Positions 1 to 5,631 of a stretch of DNA of 6,240 nt are shown one piece after another. The translations under genes were made by a program, and so were the position numbers. Under the pieces are notes generated by a model. It saw only the letters and a program-made list of their open reading frames with translations. It made no database searches and had not been told where the DNA came from. Within the stretch, counting starts at the first letter, position 1, and each line of letters opens with the position of its first letter. The stretch spans positions 1 to 6,240 of the forward strand of contig JAIXSD010000778.1 in assembly GCA_027484885.1 (NCBI GenBank), written 5' to 3'. This DNA comes from Rubrivivax sp. (GTDB lineage: Bacteria; Pseudomonadota; Gammaproteobacteria; Burkholderiales; Burkholderiaceae_C).

Positions 1-201
1 CACCGGTTCACCGGTCAGCTGGGCCATCAGCTCCGGCGGCAAAGGTTGCCCCTTGTCGGCCAGCTGGCGCAGGGTCTCATGCAGCAGCTGCTCGCGCCGC
101 ATCTTGGCCTGGATGCCCAGGACGATGGCCACGATGGGAATCATCAGCGCCACGATGGGCACCAGAAAAGGGACGATGTGACGCAGGTCGATGAAATCCA
201 T
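1..201 (-). CDS. Small single-helix inner-membrane protein, DUF6249-like (partial, C-terminus off the window)
   Basis: Reading the minus strand from an ATG at 201 gives 67 uninterrupted codons to the window edge, beginning MDFIDLRHIVPFLVPIVALM. Residues about 8-30 are a continuous hydrophobic stretch and should form one membrane helix. It is followed by a basic, polar stretch (KMRREQLLHETLRQLADKG) and a Pro-rich PLPPELM segment. This layout, a short N-terminal helix then R/E-rich sequence then 'KGQPLPPEL', is what I associate with the DUF6249 family of small membrane proteins; the family call is from memory and the function is unknown. The start is supported by an AGGAG Shine-Dalgarno sequence 8 nt upstream. 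It is transcribed divergently from yigZ. The C-terminus is missing only because the window ends. Confidence 0.75.
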   Translation of the reverse strand, partial: MDFIDLRHIVPFLVPIVALMIPIVAIVLGIQAKMRREQLLHETLRQLADKGQPLPPELMAQLTGEPV

Positions 202-209
202 GAGCGCGG

Positions 210-214
210 CTCCT
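210..214 (-). promoter_or_regulatory. Ribosome binding site of the membrane protein gene
   Basis: AGGAG on the minus strand, 8 nt before the ATG at 201. It fixes the start of the left-edge gene and is the strongest Shine-Dalgarno match in the left flank. Confidence 0.7.
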
Positions 215-315
215 GAAACAGGGTGAGTGGCGTGGCGGGCCGATCGAGTCGCAGAAAACTGATCGGGACGCAGGCTTGGATGCGTGGGGGTGGGCGTTTG
301 GATTCAAGCGGCTGC

Positions 316-351
316 AAAAAAAGTTCTTGGCGGCGGCCGCGCTCGCCGCCA
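316..351 (-). terminator. Terminator-like hairpin plus T-tract on the minus strand
   Basis: Positions 328-335 (TGGCGGCG) and 344-351 (CGCCGCCA) form a perfect 8-bp GC-rich stem with an 8-nt loop. Read on the minus strand, the stem is followed by AGAAC and then seven T residues (316-322), the shape of a Rho-independent terminator. The 5-nt gap between stem and T-tract is longer than usual, so it may be weak. No minus-strand gene lies immediately upstream: its only use in this orientation would be to stop antisense transcripts running from the SRAP gene through yigZ before they reach the membrane protein gene. In plus orientation it is simply a structured segment of the yigZ leader. Confidence 0.35.
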
Positions 352-396
352 GCGCGGCGCCCTGGCCCTCCCAGCCCTGCCGCGAGAATAGCGCCC

Positions 397-1017
397 ATGT
401 CTTCATCGCCTTCGAGCTTCTCCATCGCCCAGGCCGTCCACAGCGAGCTGATCATCAAGAAGAGCCGCTTCATCGGCTGCGTCGAGCCCTGCAGCGGGCG
501 CGAGGCGGCGCTGGCGCGGGTGCAGGAACTTCGCGAGCAGCACCCCACCGCGGTGCATGTGTGCTGGGCCCTGCTGGCCGGCGGCCAATCGGCGGCGGTG
601 GACGATGGTGAGCCCAGCGGCACGGCCGGGCGGCCCATGCTGGAGGTGATGCGCCACCAGGATCTGGAGGGCGTGCTGGCCACCGTGGTGCGCTACTGGG
701 GTGGCACCAAGCTCGGCGCCGGCGGCCTGGTGCGCGCCTACACCGACAGCGTGGCCCAGGCCCTGCTGCAGGCCGAAAAAGTGCCGCGCGTCGCCCTGCA
801 CACCCTGCGCTGCACCGTGCCCTATGCGTTTGAGGGCCTGCTGCGCCGCGAGATCGAAGGCGCTGGCGCCGAGCTGCTGGGCGTGCAGCATGGCAGCCAG
901 GTCGAGTTCCGCTTTGCCTTGCCCCTTCCTGCCGTGGCGCCACTGCTGGCGCGGCTGCAGGAGTCGGGCCAGGGGCGCATTGGCTGGCTCAAGGATGAGG
1001 GGGCGGACGAGGCCTGA
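397..1017 (+). CDS. yigZ: YigZ / IMPACT family protein (UPF0029 + DUF1949)
   Basis: The product is 206 aa, close to the roughly 204 aa of E. coli YigZ. The N-terminal IMPACT (UPF0029) domain spans about residues 15-125 and shows the family hallmarks KKSRFIG (21-27), DDGEPSGTAGRPML (69-82) and VRYWGGTKLGAGGLVRAY (98-115). The C-terminal part, about 135-200, fits the DUF1949 ferredoxin-like domain. Eukaryotic IMPACT proteins bind GCN1 and modulate translation control; the bacterial role is not settled, though nucleic acid or ribosome binding has been proposed. The reading frame stays open upstream to 223, but the ATG at 397 gives the family length and the upstream residues look like noise. No good Shine-Dalgarno sequence precedes it. 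It converges on the SRAP gene with a 12-bp gap and no terminator between them. Confidence 0.93.
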   Translation: MSSSPSSFSIAQAVHSELIIKKSRFIGCVEPCSGREAALARVQELREQHPTAVHVCWALLAGGQSAAVDDGEPSGTAGRPMLEVMRHQDLEGVLATVVRYWGGTKLGAGGLVRAYTDSVAQALLQAEKVPRVALHTLRCTVPYAFEGLLRREIEGAGAELLGVQHGSQVEFRFALPLPAVAPLLARLQESGQGRIGWLKDEGADEA

Positions 1018-1029
1018 GCCTTCTCCTGC

Positions 1030-1776
1030 TCAGAACAAGCTGCCCTGCGGCGGGCCCTTGCGCAAACGAGCGAGCAGCGCATCCGTCTGCTCGGCCGGGC
1101 CCGGGTCGAACTCCTCCGGCGCCGGCAGGCGCTCGGCCGCCAGCAGGGTCTGCGCCTCGCTGACCGAGCCGCGCAACCAGGCCTGCCAGTCCTCGGGCCG
1201 GATGGGCATCACGGCGCGCTTGTCCTGCGCGTCCGGCGGCAGGGCCGGGTCGGGCTTGTGCAGGCGCTTGAGCAGCGGGTGTGCGTCGCAATTGAGCGTC
1301 AGCATCGAGTAGTTGGGGATCAACTCGCCCGTCTCGGGGTGCTGCCACTCGGACCAGATGCCGGCCAGCGCCCAGGGCAGGCCATCGGCGCGGCGCAGCG
1401 GCCACCAGATGTTGCGGCCAGTCTCCCAGTTGGGCTCCTGGTAGCTCTGCGCCGGGATCAAACAGCGCCGGCCGCTGAGCCAGGCATCGCGGTACGTGGG
1501 CCGCTCGGCCACCGATTCAATCCGCGCGTTGTTCGTCAGAATCGCCCGCCCCGCCGGGCGTGGCTGCTTGGAGCGCGGCGGCACCATGCCCCATTGGCCG
1601 ATCACGGCCTCCCGGGCTTCAGCGGCGGCACTGCCTGCCCGGATGAACAGGCCGCGCCCGAACGGCCCCACCGGCGCCTGCGGGTAGGCCTCTTCACCCG
1701 CCCCGCCAGCTTTCACCACCACCCGGAAATGCCGCTCGACCTCTTCCTTGGGGCTGACGTTGTAGAGATTGCACAT
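1030..1776 (-). CDS. yedK: SRAP domain protein (YedK/HMCES family abasic-site crosslinking protein)
   Basis: A 248-aa protein starting MCNLYNVSPKEEVERHF. SRAP proteins lose Met1 and use Cys2 to form a thiazolidine crosslink with abasic sites in single-stranded DNA, shielding them from cleavage. Expected active-site elements are visible: Cys2, Asn83 in TNNARIE (81-87), Glu114 in SYQEP (111-115, where many homologues have a YEW-like segment), and His173 in KRLHKP. RCLIPA (104-109) and RAVMPI (187-192) are other family blocks. An upstream in-frame ATG at 1845 is open, but the catalytic Cys must directly follow Met, so the start at 1776 is firm. No clear Shine-Dalgarno is seen. The last five residues, Q244-G-S-L-F248, match the QxSLF type of bacterial beta-clamp binding peptide, suggesting recruitment to replication forks; that part is inference. 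Confidence 0.93.
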   Translation of the reverse strand: MCNLYNVSPKEEVERHFRVVVKAGGAGEEAYPQAPVGPFGRGLFIRAGSAAAEAREAVIGQWGMVPPRSKQPRPAGRAILTNNARIESVAERPTYRDAWLSGRRCLIPAQSYQEPNWETGRNIWWPLRRADGLPWALAGIWSEWQHPETGELIPNYSMLTLNCDAHPLLKRLHKPDPALPPDAQDKRAVMPIRPEDWQAWLRGSVSEAQTLLAAERLPAPEEFDPGPAEQTDALLARLRKGPPQGSLF

Positions 1777-2212
1777 GGTGGGGCGACTGTAGCGAGGAGA
1801 CAGCGCCAGCTCGCGAACGCAAGGGCAAACGGCATGGGACTTCAAATATAAGCCTGACCCTCGCGGCGGACCCTATCGGGCGTGAGACCCTCTCTGCCCT
1901 GCGCATCCTTGCTCGCATCGCTCGCATAGTAGAAATAACGTCTTGATTTGATGGCAACATAGCAAACAATCAACTGGCATTTTGGCGCTGAACGAACCGG
2001 CTCGCGCATTGGCAACAGCCCGGCTCTTGTCGTGTATTTCAGGCGGTACGAAATCTCAATCCTGCAGCGAAGAGCGTGGCCCGCTAGGCACTTGCCTGGA
2101 GTTGCGCCTAGTCCGTTATTTCGAAAACAACCGTGTTGAGTCGCATCAACACGCTCCTTGGCAGCCAACAAATCTCAACTCCCGGCGTCACTTTGCAGGT
2201 CACTCACAGAAC
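1777..2212. other. Intergenic region and left border of the accessory block
   Basis: There is no convincing gene in these 436 bp. Base composition changes from GC-rich to mixed, starting around 1840 with an AT-rich stretch (CTTCAAATATAAG) and again at 1928-1980. A short tandem duplication GCTCGCAT occurs at 1911-1918 and 1920-1927. The 9-mer AAATCTCAA appears twice, at 2051 and 2170. A perfect 22-bp inverted repeat lies at 2132-2153. The region must contain the divergent promoters for the SRAP gene and the SIR2-like operon, but I found no -35/-10 pair good enough to annotate. Open frames here on both strands lack family motifs and ribosome binding sites. Confidence 0.6.
2132..2153. repeat. 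Perfect 8-bp inverted repeat, possible operator
   Basis: CGTGTTGA (2132-2139) and TCAACACG (2146-2153) are exact reverse complements separated by GTCGCA. The 22-bp dyad ends 59 bp before the SIR2-like start codon, a position where a dimeric repressor or activator could act. It could also form a leader RNA hairpin. There is no following T-tract, so it is not an intrinsic terminator. No regulator gene is present in the window. Confidence 0.5.
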
Positions 2213-3232
2213 ATGAAGCTTTTAGTCATAGCCGGCAATGGCATGTCGATTTCGATGCTCAAGAACCGCGCAGTGGAGAGCGTGGACTTGGTGAATCTCT
2301 TTGCATCTGGCGGAGATGTCAGCTGGCCTGCGACTGGGAAGCCTGGGTTCTTAAGCTATGAGCATTGCCCAAACCTCTGGGCACTGGGCGCACGTCAAAC
2401 CATCTCGGCAAAGGCCACATACGAGGTTATTGAGCAAACCATTACCGCCGTAAACGCGTGTTGCCTCGCAGATCCCGCATCTCTCGATGACGGCATCTAC
2501 ATTCGCGCCTACAAAGAACTAGTAGCGTACCTGCGCTATCTATTCGTACATTACGACAATCTTCTGCGCCAGAGCCAATTCTTTGCCGACGAAAGAGTCT
2601 ACGAGCCCTTGGACTGGCTACTAGAAGCAATTGCAAGTGCCTCGGTTACTGACATTGATGTGGTCAGTTTCAACTACGACGCCATTCTTGAGCGTGCACT
2701 CCAGACCAAAGGAGCACAGTTTTCCATTCCACTGCTCGAAGATGTACAAGGTAGCAAGGTCAGGATTCACAAGCCACACGGCTCAATCACATTTTGTGGC
2801 AAACGCCCGATTGACCGATCCGCATTTTCTATTAACTATAGCGGCGGAACGAGGTTTACAGAAGGCGGAATTCGCGAGTTAGAAGTTCGATATGAGGACC
2901 TCGACGGCCACTTTCCAATGGTCGGGATATTGCCTCCAGCCGGAGACTCCGAACGATACAAGCATCGCTGGATTCGCCAAATTTGGGATCAAGCGATCCA
3001 AGCCGCAGCCTCATTGCAGGACAATGATGTAGTCATTCTCTATGGGTTGAGCTACTGGCATGTTGATAGAAGAGAGATTGACTTACTGCTTGGCTGCGTG
3101 CCACGTAAAGCTCGGGTTATTTCTATAAACCCAAATCCCAATCCGAACTTTGAAGCTGTGTGCTGCAGCTTGTTTCGGTCCTATCACTCCTACAGCAACG
3201 CTAGACAGTTGAAGAGGATGATCTTGCAATGA
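2213..3232 (+). CDS. SIR2-like domain protein, predicted NAD-binding or NADase effector
   Basis: A 339-aa soluble protein whose motifs fit the SIR2-like Rossmann fold seen in bacterial defence proteins. KLLVIAGNGMS (2-12) is the nucleotide-binding loop, a GNG variant of the usual GAGAS. DVVSFNYDAILERAL (149-163) corresponds to the TTNYD-type motif. VRIHKPHGSI (183-192) corresponds to the KLHGS block with the candidate catalytic His189. VVILYGLSYWHVDRREIDLLL (273-293) and VISINPNPNPNF (302-313) resemble the late 'iGyS..D..i..ll' and 'vinp' strands. SIR2 effectors such as ThsA or Dsr1 deplete NAD after phage sensing; that this one does so is inference. It may also be related to DUF4917. The frame is open back to 1982, but the Rossmann motif begins at residue 3, so ATG 2213 is the start. 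The Shine-Dalgarno is poor (CAGG, 13 nt upstream). Its stop overlaps the next gene's start. Confidence 0.7.
   Translation: MKLLVIAGNGMSISMLKNRAVESVDLVNLFASGGDVSWPATGKPGFLSYEHCPNLWALGARQTISAKATYEVIEQTITAVNACCLADPASLDDGIYIRAYKELVAYLRYLFVHYDNLLRQSQFFADERVYEPLDWLLEAIASASVTDIDVVSFNYDAILERALQTKGAQFSIPLLEDVQGSKVRIHKPHGSITFCGKRPIDRSAFSINYSGGTRFTEGGIRELEVRYEDLDGHFPMVGILPPAGDSERYKHRWIRQIWDQAIQAAASLQDNDVVILYGLSYWHVDRREIDLLLGCVPRKARVISINPNPNPNFEAVCCSLFRSYHSYSNARQLKRMILQ
3213..3218 (+). promoter_or_regulatory. Ribosome binding site of the DUF262 gene, inside the SIR2-like gene
   Basis: AGAGGA lies 10 nt before ATG 3229, within the last codons of the upstream gene. Together with the ATGA stop/start overlap it supports coupled translation of the two proteins. 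Confidence 0.6.
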
Positions 3233-4275
3233 TAAAGAAGCTTCAGAGAAACCCAACTACCATCTCAATTGCTGGTTTTCACGAACAAAATCAGCTAGAA
3301 AAGTATAACTATGCCCCCCCATACCAGCGTCGATCAGTATGGACCGATGAGAAGCAAAGTTACTTCATAGACAGCATTCTCAGGAATTTTCCCATCCCAG
3401 CTATTTTTCTTCACCGAAAAATAGACCCTGATACGGGAAAGACGAGCTTTGATGTGATCGATGGCAAGCAGCGACTTACAGCAATAGCAAGATTCATCAA
3501 CAACGAAATACCTGCCGCTAACGAGTATGGACCCGCAGAAGAACCAGGAGCTCTTGACGGTGCGTACTTTCGGGACTTGAGTTCCAGCGAAGCGCTCGCC
3601 GATTTTAGATCAGCGTTTTGGAAGTACGACCTGCCAATCGAATACATTGATCCAACAGACATCGGATTAATCGAAGATGTTTTTGACCGCCTAAACAGAA
3701 ACGGCGAACCTCTAAAAGGGCAGGAACTCAGAAATGCCCAGTATCACTCTACCGAACTCCTTAAGGCCGTTGATATTCTGGGGAGCACCCCCTACATGCA
3801 AGAGCGATTGAAAGTGACTGACTTAAATCGAATGGAGGACAAGGAGTTTTGTTCAGAATGTCTACTATCCACGTTGAAGACTCAAATCATCGGCTCGAAC
3901 CAAGAGATACTTGACAAGCTGTATGAAGTCCACAAAAACGACGACTTTTCAAGCACACTTGAAGCGACTGGCAAGATTTGCAAAGACCTTGAACGCCTCA
4001 AACTCGACTATTCTGGGTTAAGGATAAGCGGCATTTCCCACCTATATGGTCTTTGGGGCCTTTCACTTGTGTTGCATTCAAGAAATAAAACCGCCTTCGA
4101 ATACAGGGATCAAATTCATGGCTTTTACGCCTCCTTGAGAGACACCGCGCCTGATCCAACACGCGACGAATACAAAAAGAGCATGAACTCGCGAACGAAG
4201 GAGCGGTCCATGCGGTTAAAACGCGTCAATGCACTATTGGCAGTCTGCCGTGAAGCACCCTTAGCCTTGGATTAA
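3229..4275 (+). CDS. Stand-alone DUF262 (GmrS/ParB-like fold) protein
   Basis: A 348-aa protein with the canonical DUF262 N-terminus: APPYQRRSVWTDEKQSYFIDS (29-49), then the hydrophobic ILRNFPIPAIFLHR strand (50-63), and the active-site signature FDVIDGKQRLTAIARF (74-89). FDRLNRNGEPLKGQELRNA (152-170) is a second conserved block. DUF262 proteins have a ParB/sulfiredoxin-like fold and include the GmrSD modification-dependent restriction enzymes and SspE, where the DGQQR motif hydrolyses nucleotides. Here it reads DGKQR. No HNH/DUF1524 nuclease domain follows: the rest is mostly helical and basic, with RTKERSMRLKRVNAL at 322-336, so DNA cleavage by this protein alone is uncertain. ATG 3229 overlaps the SIR2-like stop (ATGA), the clearest operon evidence in the window. 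Function as a sensor or nuclease partner of the SIR2-like protein is inferred. Confidence 0.85.
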   Translation: MIKKLQRNPTTISIAGFHEQNQLEKYNYAPPYQRRSVWTDEKQSYFIDSILRNFPIPAIFLHRKIDPDTGKTSFDVIDGKQRLTAIARFINNEIPAANEYGPAEEPGALDGAYFRDLSSSEALADFRSAFWKYDLPIEYIDPTDIGLIEDVFDRLNRNGEPLKGQELRNAQYHSTELLKAVDILGSTPYMQERLKVTDLNRMEDKEFCSECLLSTLKTQIIGSNQEILDKLYEVHKNDDFSSTLEATGKICKDLERLKLDYSGLRISGISHLYGLWGLSLVLHSRNKTAFEYRDQIHGFYASLRDTAPDPTRDEYKKSMNSRTKERSMRLKRVNALLAVCREAPLALD

Positions 4276-4400
4276 TTTGCACAAGGTAGAATTCGGTCTA
4301 GCCCGTCTAAAAATACTTTTCATGGAAACTTCGGGATCAATCCTTAAATATCAAGCTTCCCTGATCATCCAGCCATCCACTGCCTCTTAGCCACCGACCC

Positions 4401-4429
4401 TAAAGGCCTAAATGATGGGTAGTCCTTTA
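4401..4429 (+). repeat. Imperfect hairpin, possibly a weak terminator of the SIR2/DUF262 operon
   Basis: TAAAGG (4401-4406) pairs with CCTTTA (4424-4429), and CTA (4408-4410) with TAG (4420-4422), leaving one C/T mismatch and a 9-nt loop. Only TTTGTG follows, not a clean T-tract, so transcription termination is possible but unproven. It lies 125 bp downstream of the DUF262 stop. Confidence 0.25.
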
Positions 4430-4483
4430 TTTGTGTGCCGGGCGCGCCTTTGCTAGGGCATACGTAGCCGAGGATTTGATAGC

Positions 4484-4573
4484 ATGCCAAACAAGCGACA
4501 CAATCGTCCTCAGGCACAGAGAATACCTTCCAGCCAACTCAATTCACTCGCAGAGGCCAAAACACCAAAATGA
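4484..4573 (+). CDS. Tiny basic ORF (29 aa), possible leader peptide or gene remnant
   Basis: An ATG at 4484 is preceded by GAGGAT ending 8 nt upstream, a better Shine-Dalgarno than those of the neighbouring large genes. The peptide begins MPNKRHNRPQAQRIPSSQLN, is rich in Lys, Arg, Gln and Pro, and ends in KTPK. Its stop overlaps the ATG of a second tiny ORF (ATGA at 4570-4573). I recognise no family. It could be a translated leader controlling the DUF4145 gene, the start of a decayed gene, or chance. Confidence 0.25.
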   Translation: MPNKRHNRPQAQRIPSSQLNSLAEAKTPK

Positions 4574-4626
4574 CGGACCTACTCGCGGGCCATGCGGCGC
4601 ACATTGCGGCGAGCTTGACTCTTTAA
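4570..4626 (+). CDS. Tiny ORF (18 aa) overlapping the preceding one
   Basis: It reads MTDLLAGHAAHIAASLTL and starts within the ATGA stop/start overlap of the 29-aa ORF, so it could only be translated by reinitiation. It ends 35 bp before the DUF4145 start. There is no other evidence of coding; it is listed because the overlap geometry repeats that of the SIR2/DUF262 pair. Confidence 0.15.
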   Translation: MTDLLAGHAAHIAASLTL

Positions 4627-4661
4627 AAATCACTCGTCTTAGCATCTCACACGACCTACTT

Positions 4662-5552
4662 ATGTCTTCGACTTCAAAACAAGATATTGTTCGATCACAA
4701 TGTGCTTCGTGCCAACAGGGTACGAAACACGAAGTGCGTTGCATTCACGAGATCAAGGGCGACGAAGACTACAGCTTTCTCGCGCAGTACATGGTTGTGG
4801 AATGCCGAGGCTGCGGGAAAGTCTCATTTAGGTACCACCACCACGATTATGAACAAGCCTTCCCTATCTCTGACGATGAATGGGATGTACCACAAGAAGT
4901 CGAGACATACCCAAAGGTTTTGTTGAGTCATCGCGAACTGGATGGCATCCATCGCGTTCCTGAGTTAGTAAGTACAGTTTACGAGGAGACCCTCACCGCT
5001 ATACGCGAAGGTGCCGGGATACTCGCCGGCATGGGATTGCGAGGAACCATCGAGGCGATCTGTAACGAGCAACACATAACCGGCCGAACCCTCGAGACAA
5101 GGATTTCCAAGCTTGCTACTCAGGGGCTGATATCCCAGAAAGATTCAGAGCGACTTCATGCGATTCGCTTTCTTGGGAATGATGCCGCTCACGAAATCAC
5201 CAAGCCGACCAAGAAGCAAATCGCTGCAGCACTGAAGATCATCGACCATCTAATTGTGTCCGTTTACATATTAGGAGCCGAAGCAGACAAGGCGCTTGAC
5301 ACAGTAGTATCAGAATACGAAAAGTTCCTGGAACTTCTGGAGCCCAAGCTGAAGAAGTTTAAGAGCGGAGATGAACTTCCGCTTGCGAAGTTTCTAGAGC
5401 GAGATGTTCGCAGAGTTCAAGGTGGCCTGTCTGCATTTGAGACCCAATTGGTCGCAGACATTGACGCCGCCAAATTCACAAAACTTGCGACCGGAAAAAT
5501 GGATAACTACGGCGGATCACCCACCAAGCTTCAGCACTTCATCCTTCCGTAA
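4662..5552 (+). CDS. Zinc-ribbon plus DUF4145 (HEPN-related) protein
   Basis: A 296-aa soluble protein. Residues 14-51 carry two CxxC pairs, CASC (14-17) and CRGC (48-51), spaced as in a four-cysteine zinc ribbon. Residues about 102-205 match DUF4145: the helix PELVSTVYEETLTAIREGAG, then GLRGTIEAICNEQ (125-137), LETRISKLATQGLIS (144-158) and AIRFLGNDAAHE (167-178). The last has the conserved R...GN..AH signature; I believe DUF4145 belongs to the HEPN group, some of whose members are RNases using an Arg/His motif, but activity here is inference. DUF4145 also occurs in restriction enzyme subunits and defence loci. A helical tail (about 215-265) could be a coiled coil. The frame is open from 4431, but the domain begins at the first cysteines, favouring ATG 4662. 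No Shine-Dalgarno is visible. Confidence 0.75.
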   Translation: MSSTSKQDIVRSQCASCQQGTKHEVRCIHEIKGDEDYSFLAQYMVVECRGCGKVSFRYHHHDYEQAFPISDDEWDVPQEVETYPKVLLSHRELDGIHRVPELVSTVYEETLTAIREGAGILAGMGLRGTIEAICNEQHITGRTLETRISKLATQGLISQKDSERLHAIRFLGNDAAHEITKPTKKQIAAALKIIDHLIVSVYILGAEADKALDTVVSEYEKFLELLEPKLKKFKSGDELPLAKFLERDVRRVQGGLSAFETQLVADIDAAKFTKLATGKMDNYGGSPTKLQHFILP

Positions 5553-5579
5553 GGCATGAGGGTCACTTAACGCATGAGC

Positions 5580-5630
5580 CCGGCAAGACGGCCACACCGG
5601 CAAGCCTGAGGCTCACGCAAGCCCGAGGAT
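5580..5630. repeat. Three imperfect 17-bp tandem units at the right border
   Basis: GCAAG recurs at 5583, 5600 and 5617, exactly 17 bp apart. The first two units share CCGGCAAG (5580-5587, 5597-5604). The second and third share GCAAGCC(T/C)GAGG with 11 of 12 bases identical; over the full 17 bp they match at 13 positions. A GCATGAG pair at 5554 and 5572 lies just upstream. The second unit also contains the 11-bp palindrome AGCCTGAGGCT (5603-5613). The cluster sits between the DUF4145 stop and the amidase gene. Confidence 0.5.
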
Positions 5631-5631
5631 C

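Larger units (their letters stand above)
4276..4661. other. Gap between DUF262 and DUF4145 genes, mostly noncoding
   Basis: These 386 bp break the operon. Right after the DUF262 stop the sequence is AT-rich with stops in all frames. A mismatched hairpin lies at 4401-4429, and two tiny overlapping ORFs at 4484-4626. A TTGACT hexamer at 4615-4620 resembles a -35 box, but no good -10 element follows at normal spacing (best is TCTTAG at 4637). The region may hold a separate promoter for the DUF4145 gene or the remains of a decayed gene; I cannot recognise any protein family in it. Confidence 0.5.

Noticed and set aside
403..943. Long minus-strand and alternative-frame ORFs over yigZ
   Set aside because: They are shadows of the clear IMPACT-family gene, produced by GC-rich codon bias.
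1787..1803. LexA-box-like CTG...CAG upstream of the SRAP gene
   Set aside because: The spacing is CTG-N11-CAG, one base longer than the CTG-N10-CAG consensus, and the interior is not AT-rich.
1777..1845. Longer SRAP product starting at 1845
   Set aside because: SRAP catalysis needs Cys2 exposed after Met removal; only the start at 1776 gives MC at the N-terminus.
1258..1851. 197-aa plus-strand ORF opposite the SRAP gene
   Set aside because: It is antisense to a gene with complete SRAP active-site motifs.
1842..2171. 109-aa minus-strand ORF in the left border region
   Set aside because: It has no recognisable motif, a Cys/Arg-rich random-looking composition and no ribosome binding site, and it spans the likely divergent promoter region.
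1982..2212. 77-codon in-frame extension of the SIR2-like gene from a TTG
   Set aside because: The Rossmann motif begins at residue 3 from ATG 2213, the extension has no domain-like sequence, and it would run through the perfect inverted repeat.
4322..4390. 22-aa ORF after the DUF262 gene
   Set aside because: It has no ribosome binding site, no recognisable features and a length expected by chance.
4431..4661. 77-codon in-frame extension of the DUF4145 gene from a TTG
   Set aside because: It is Cys/His/Arg-rich noise without family features, and the zinc-ribbon cysteines fit a start at ATG 4662.
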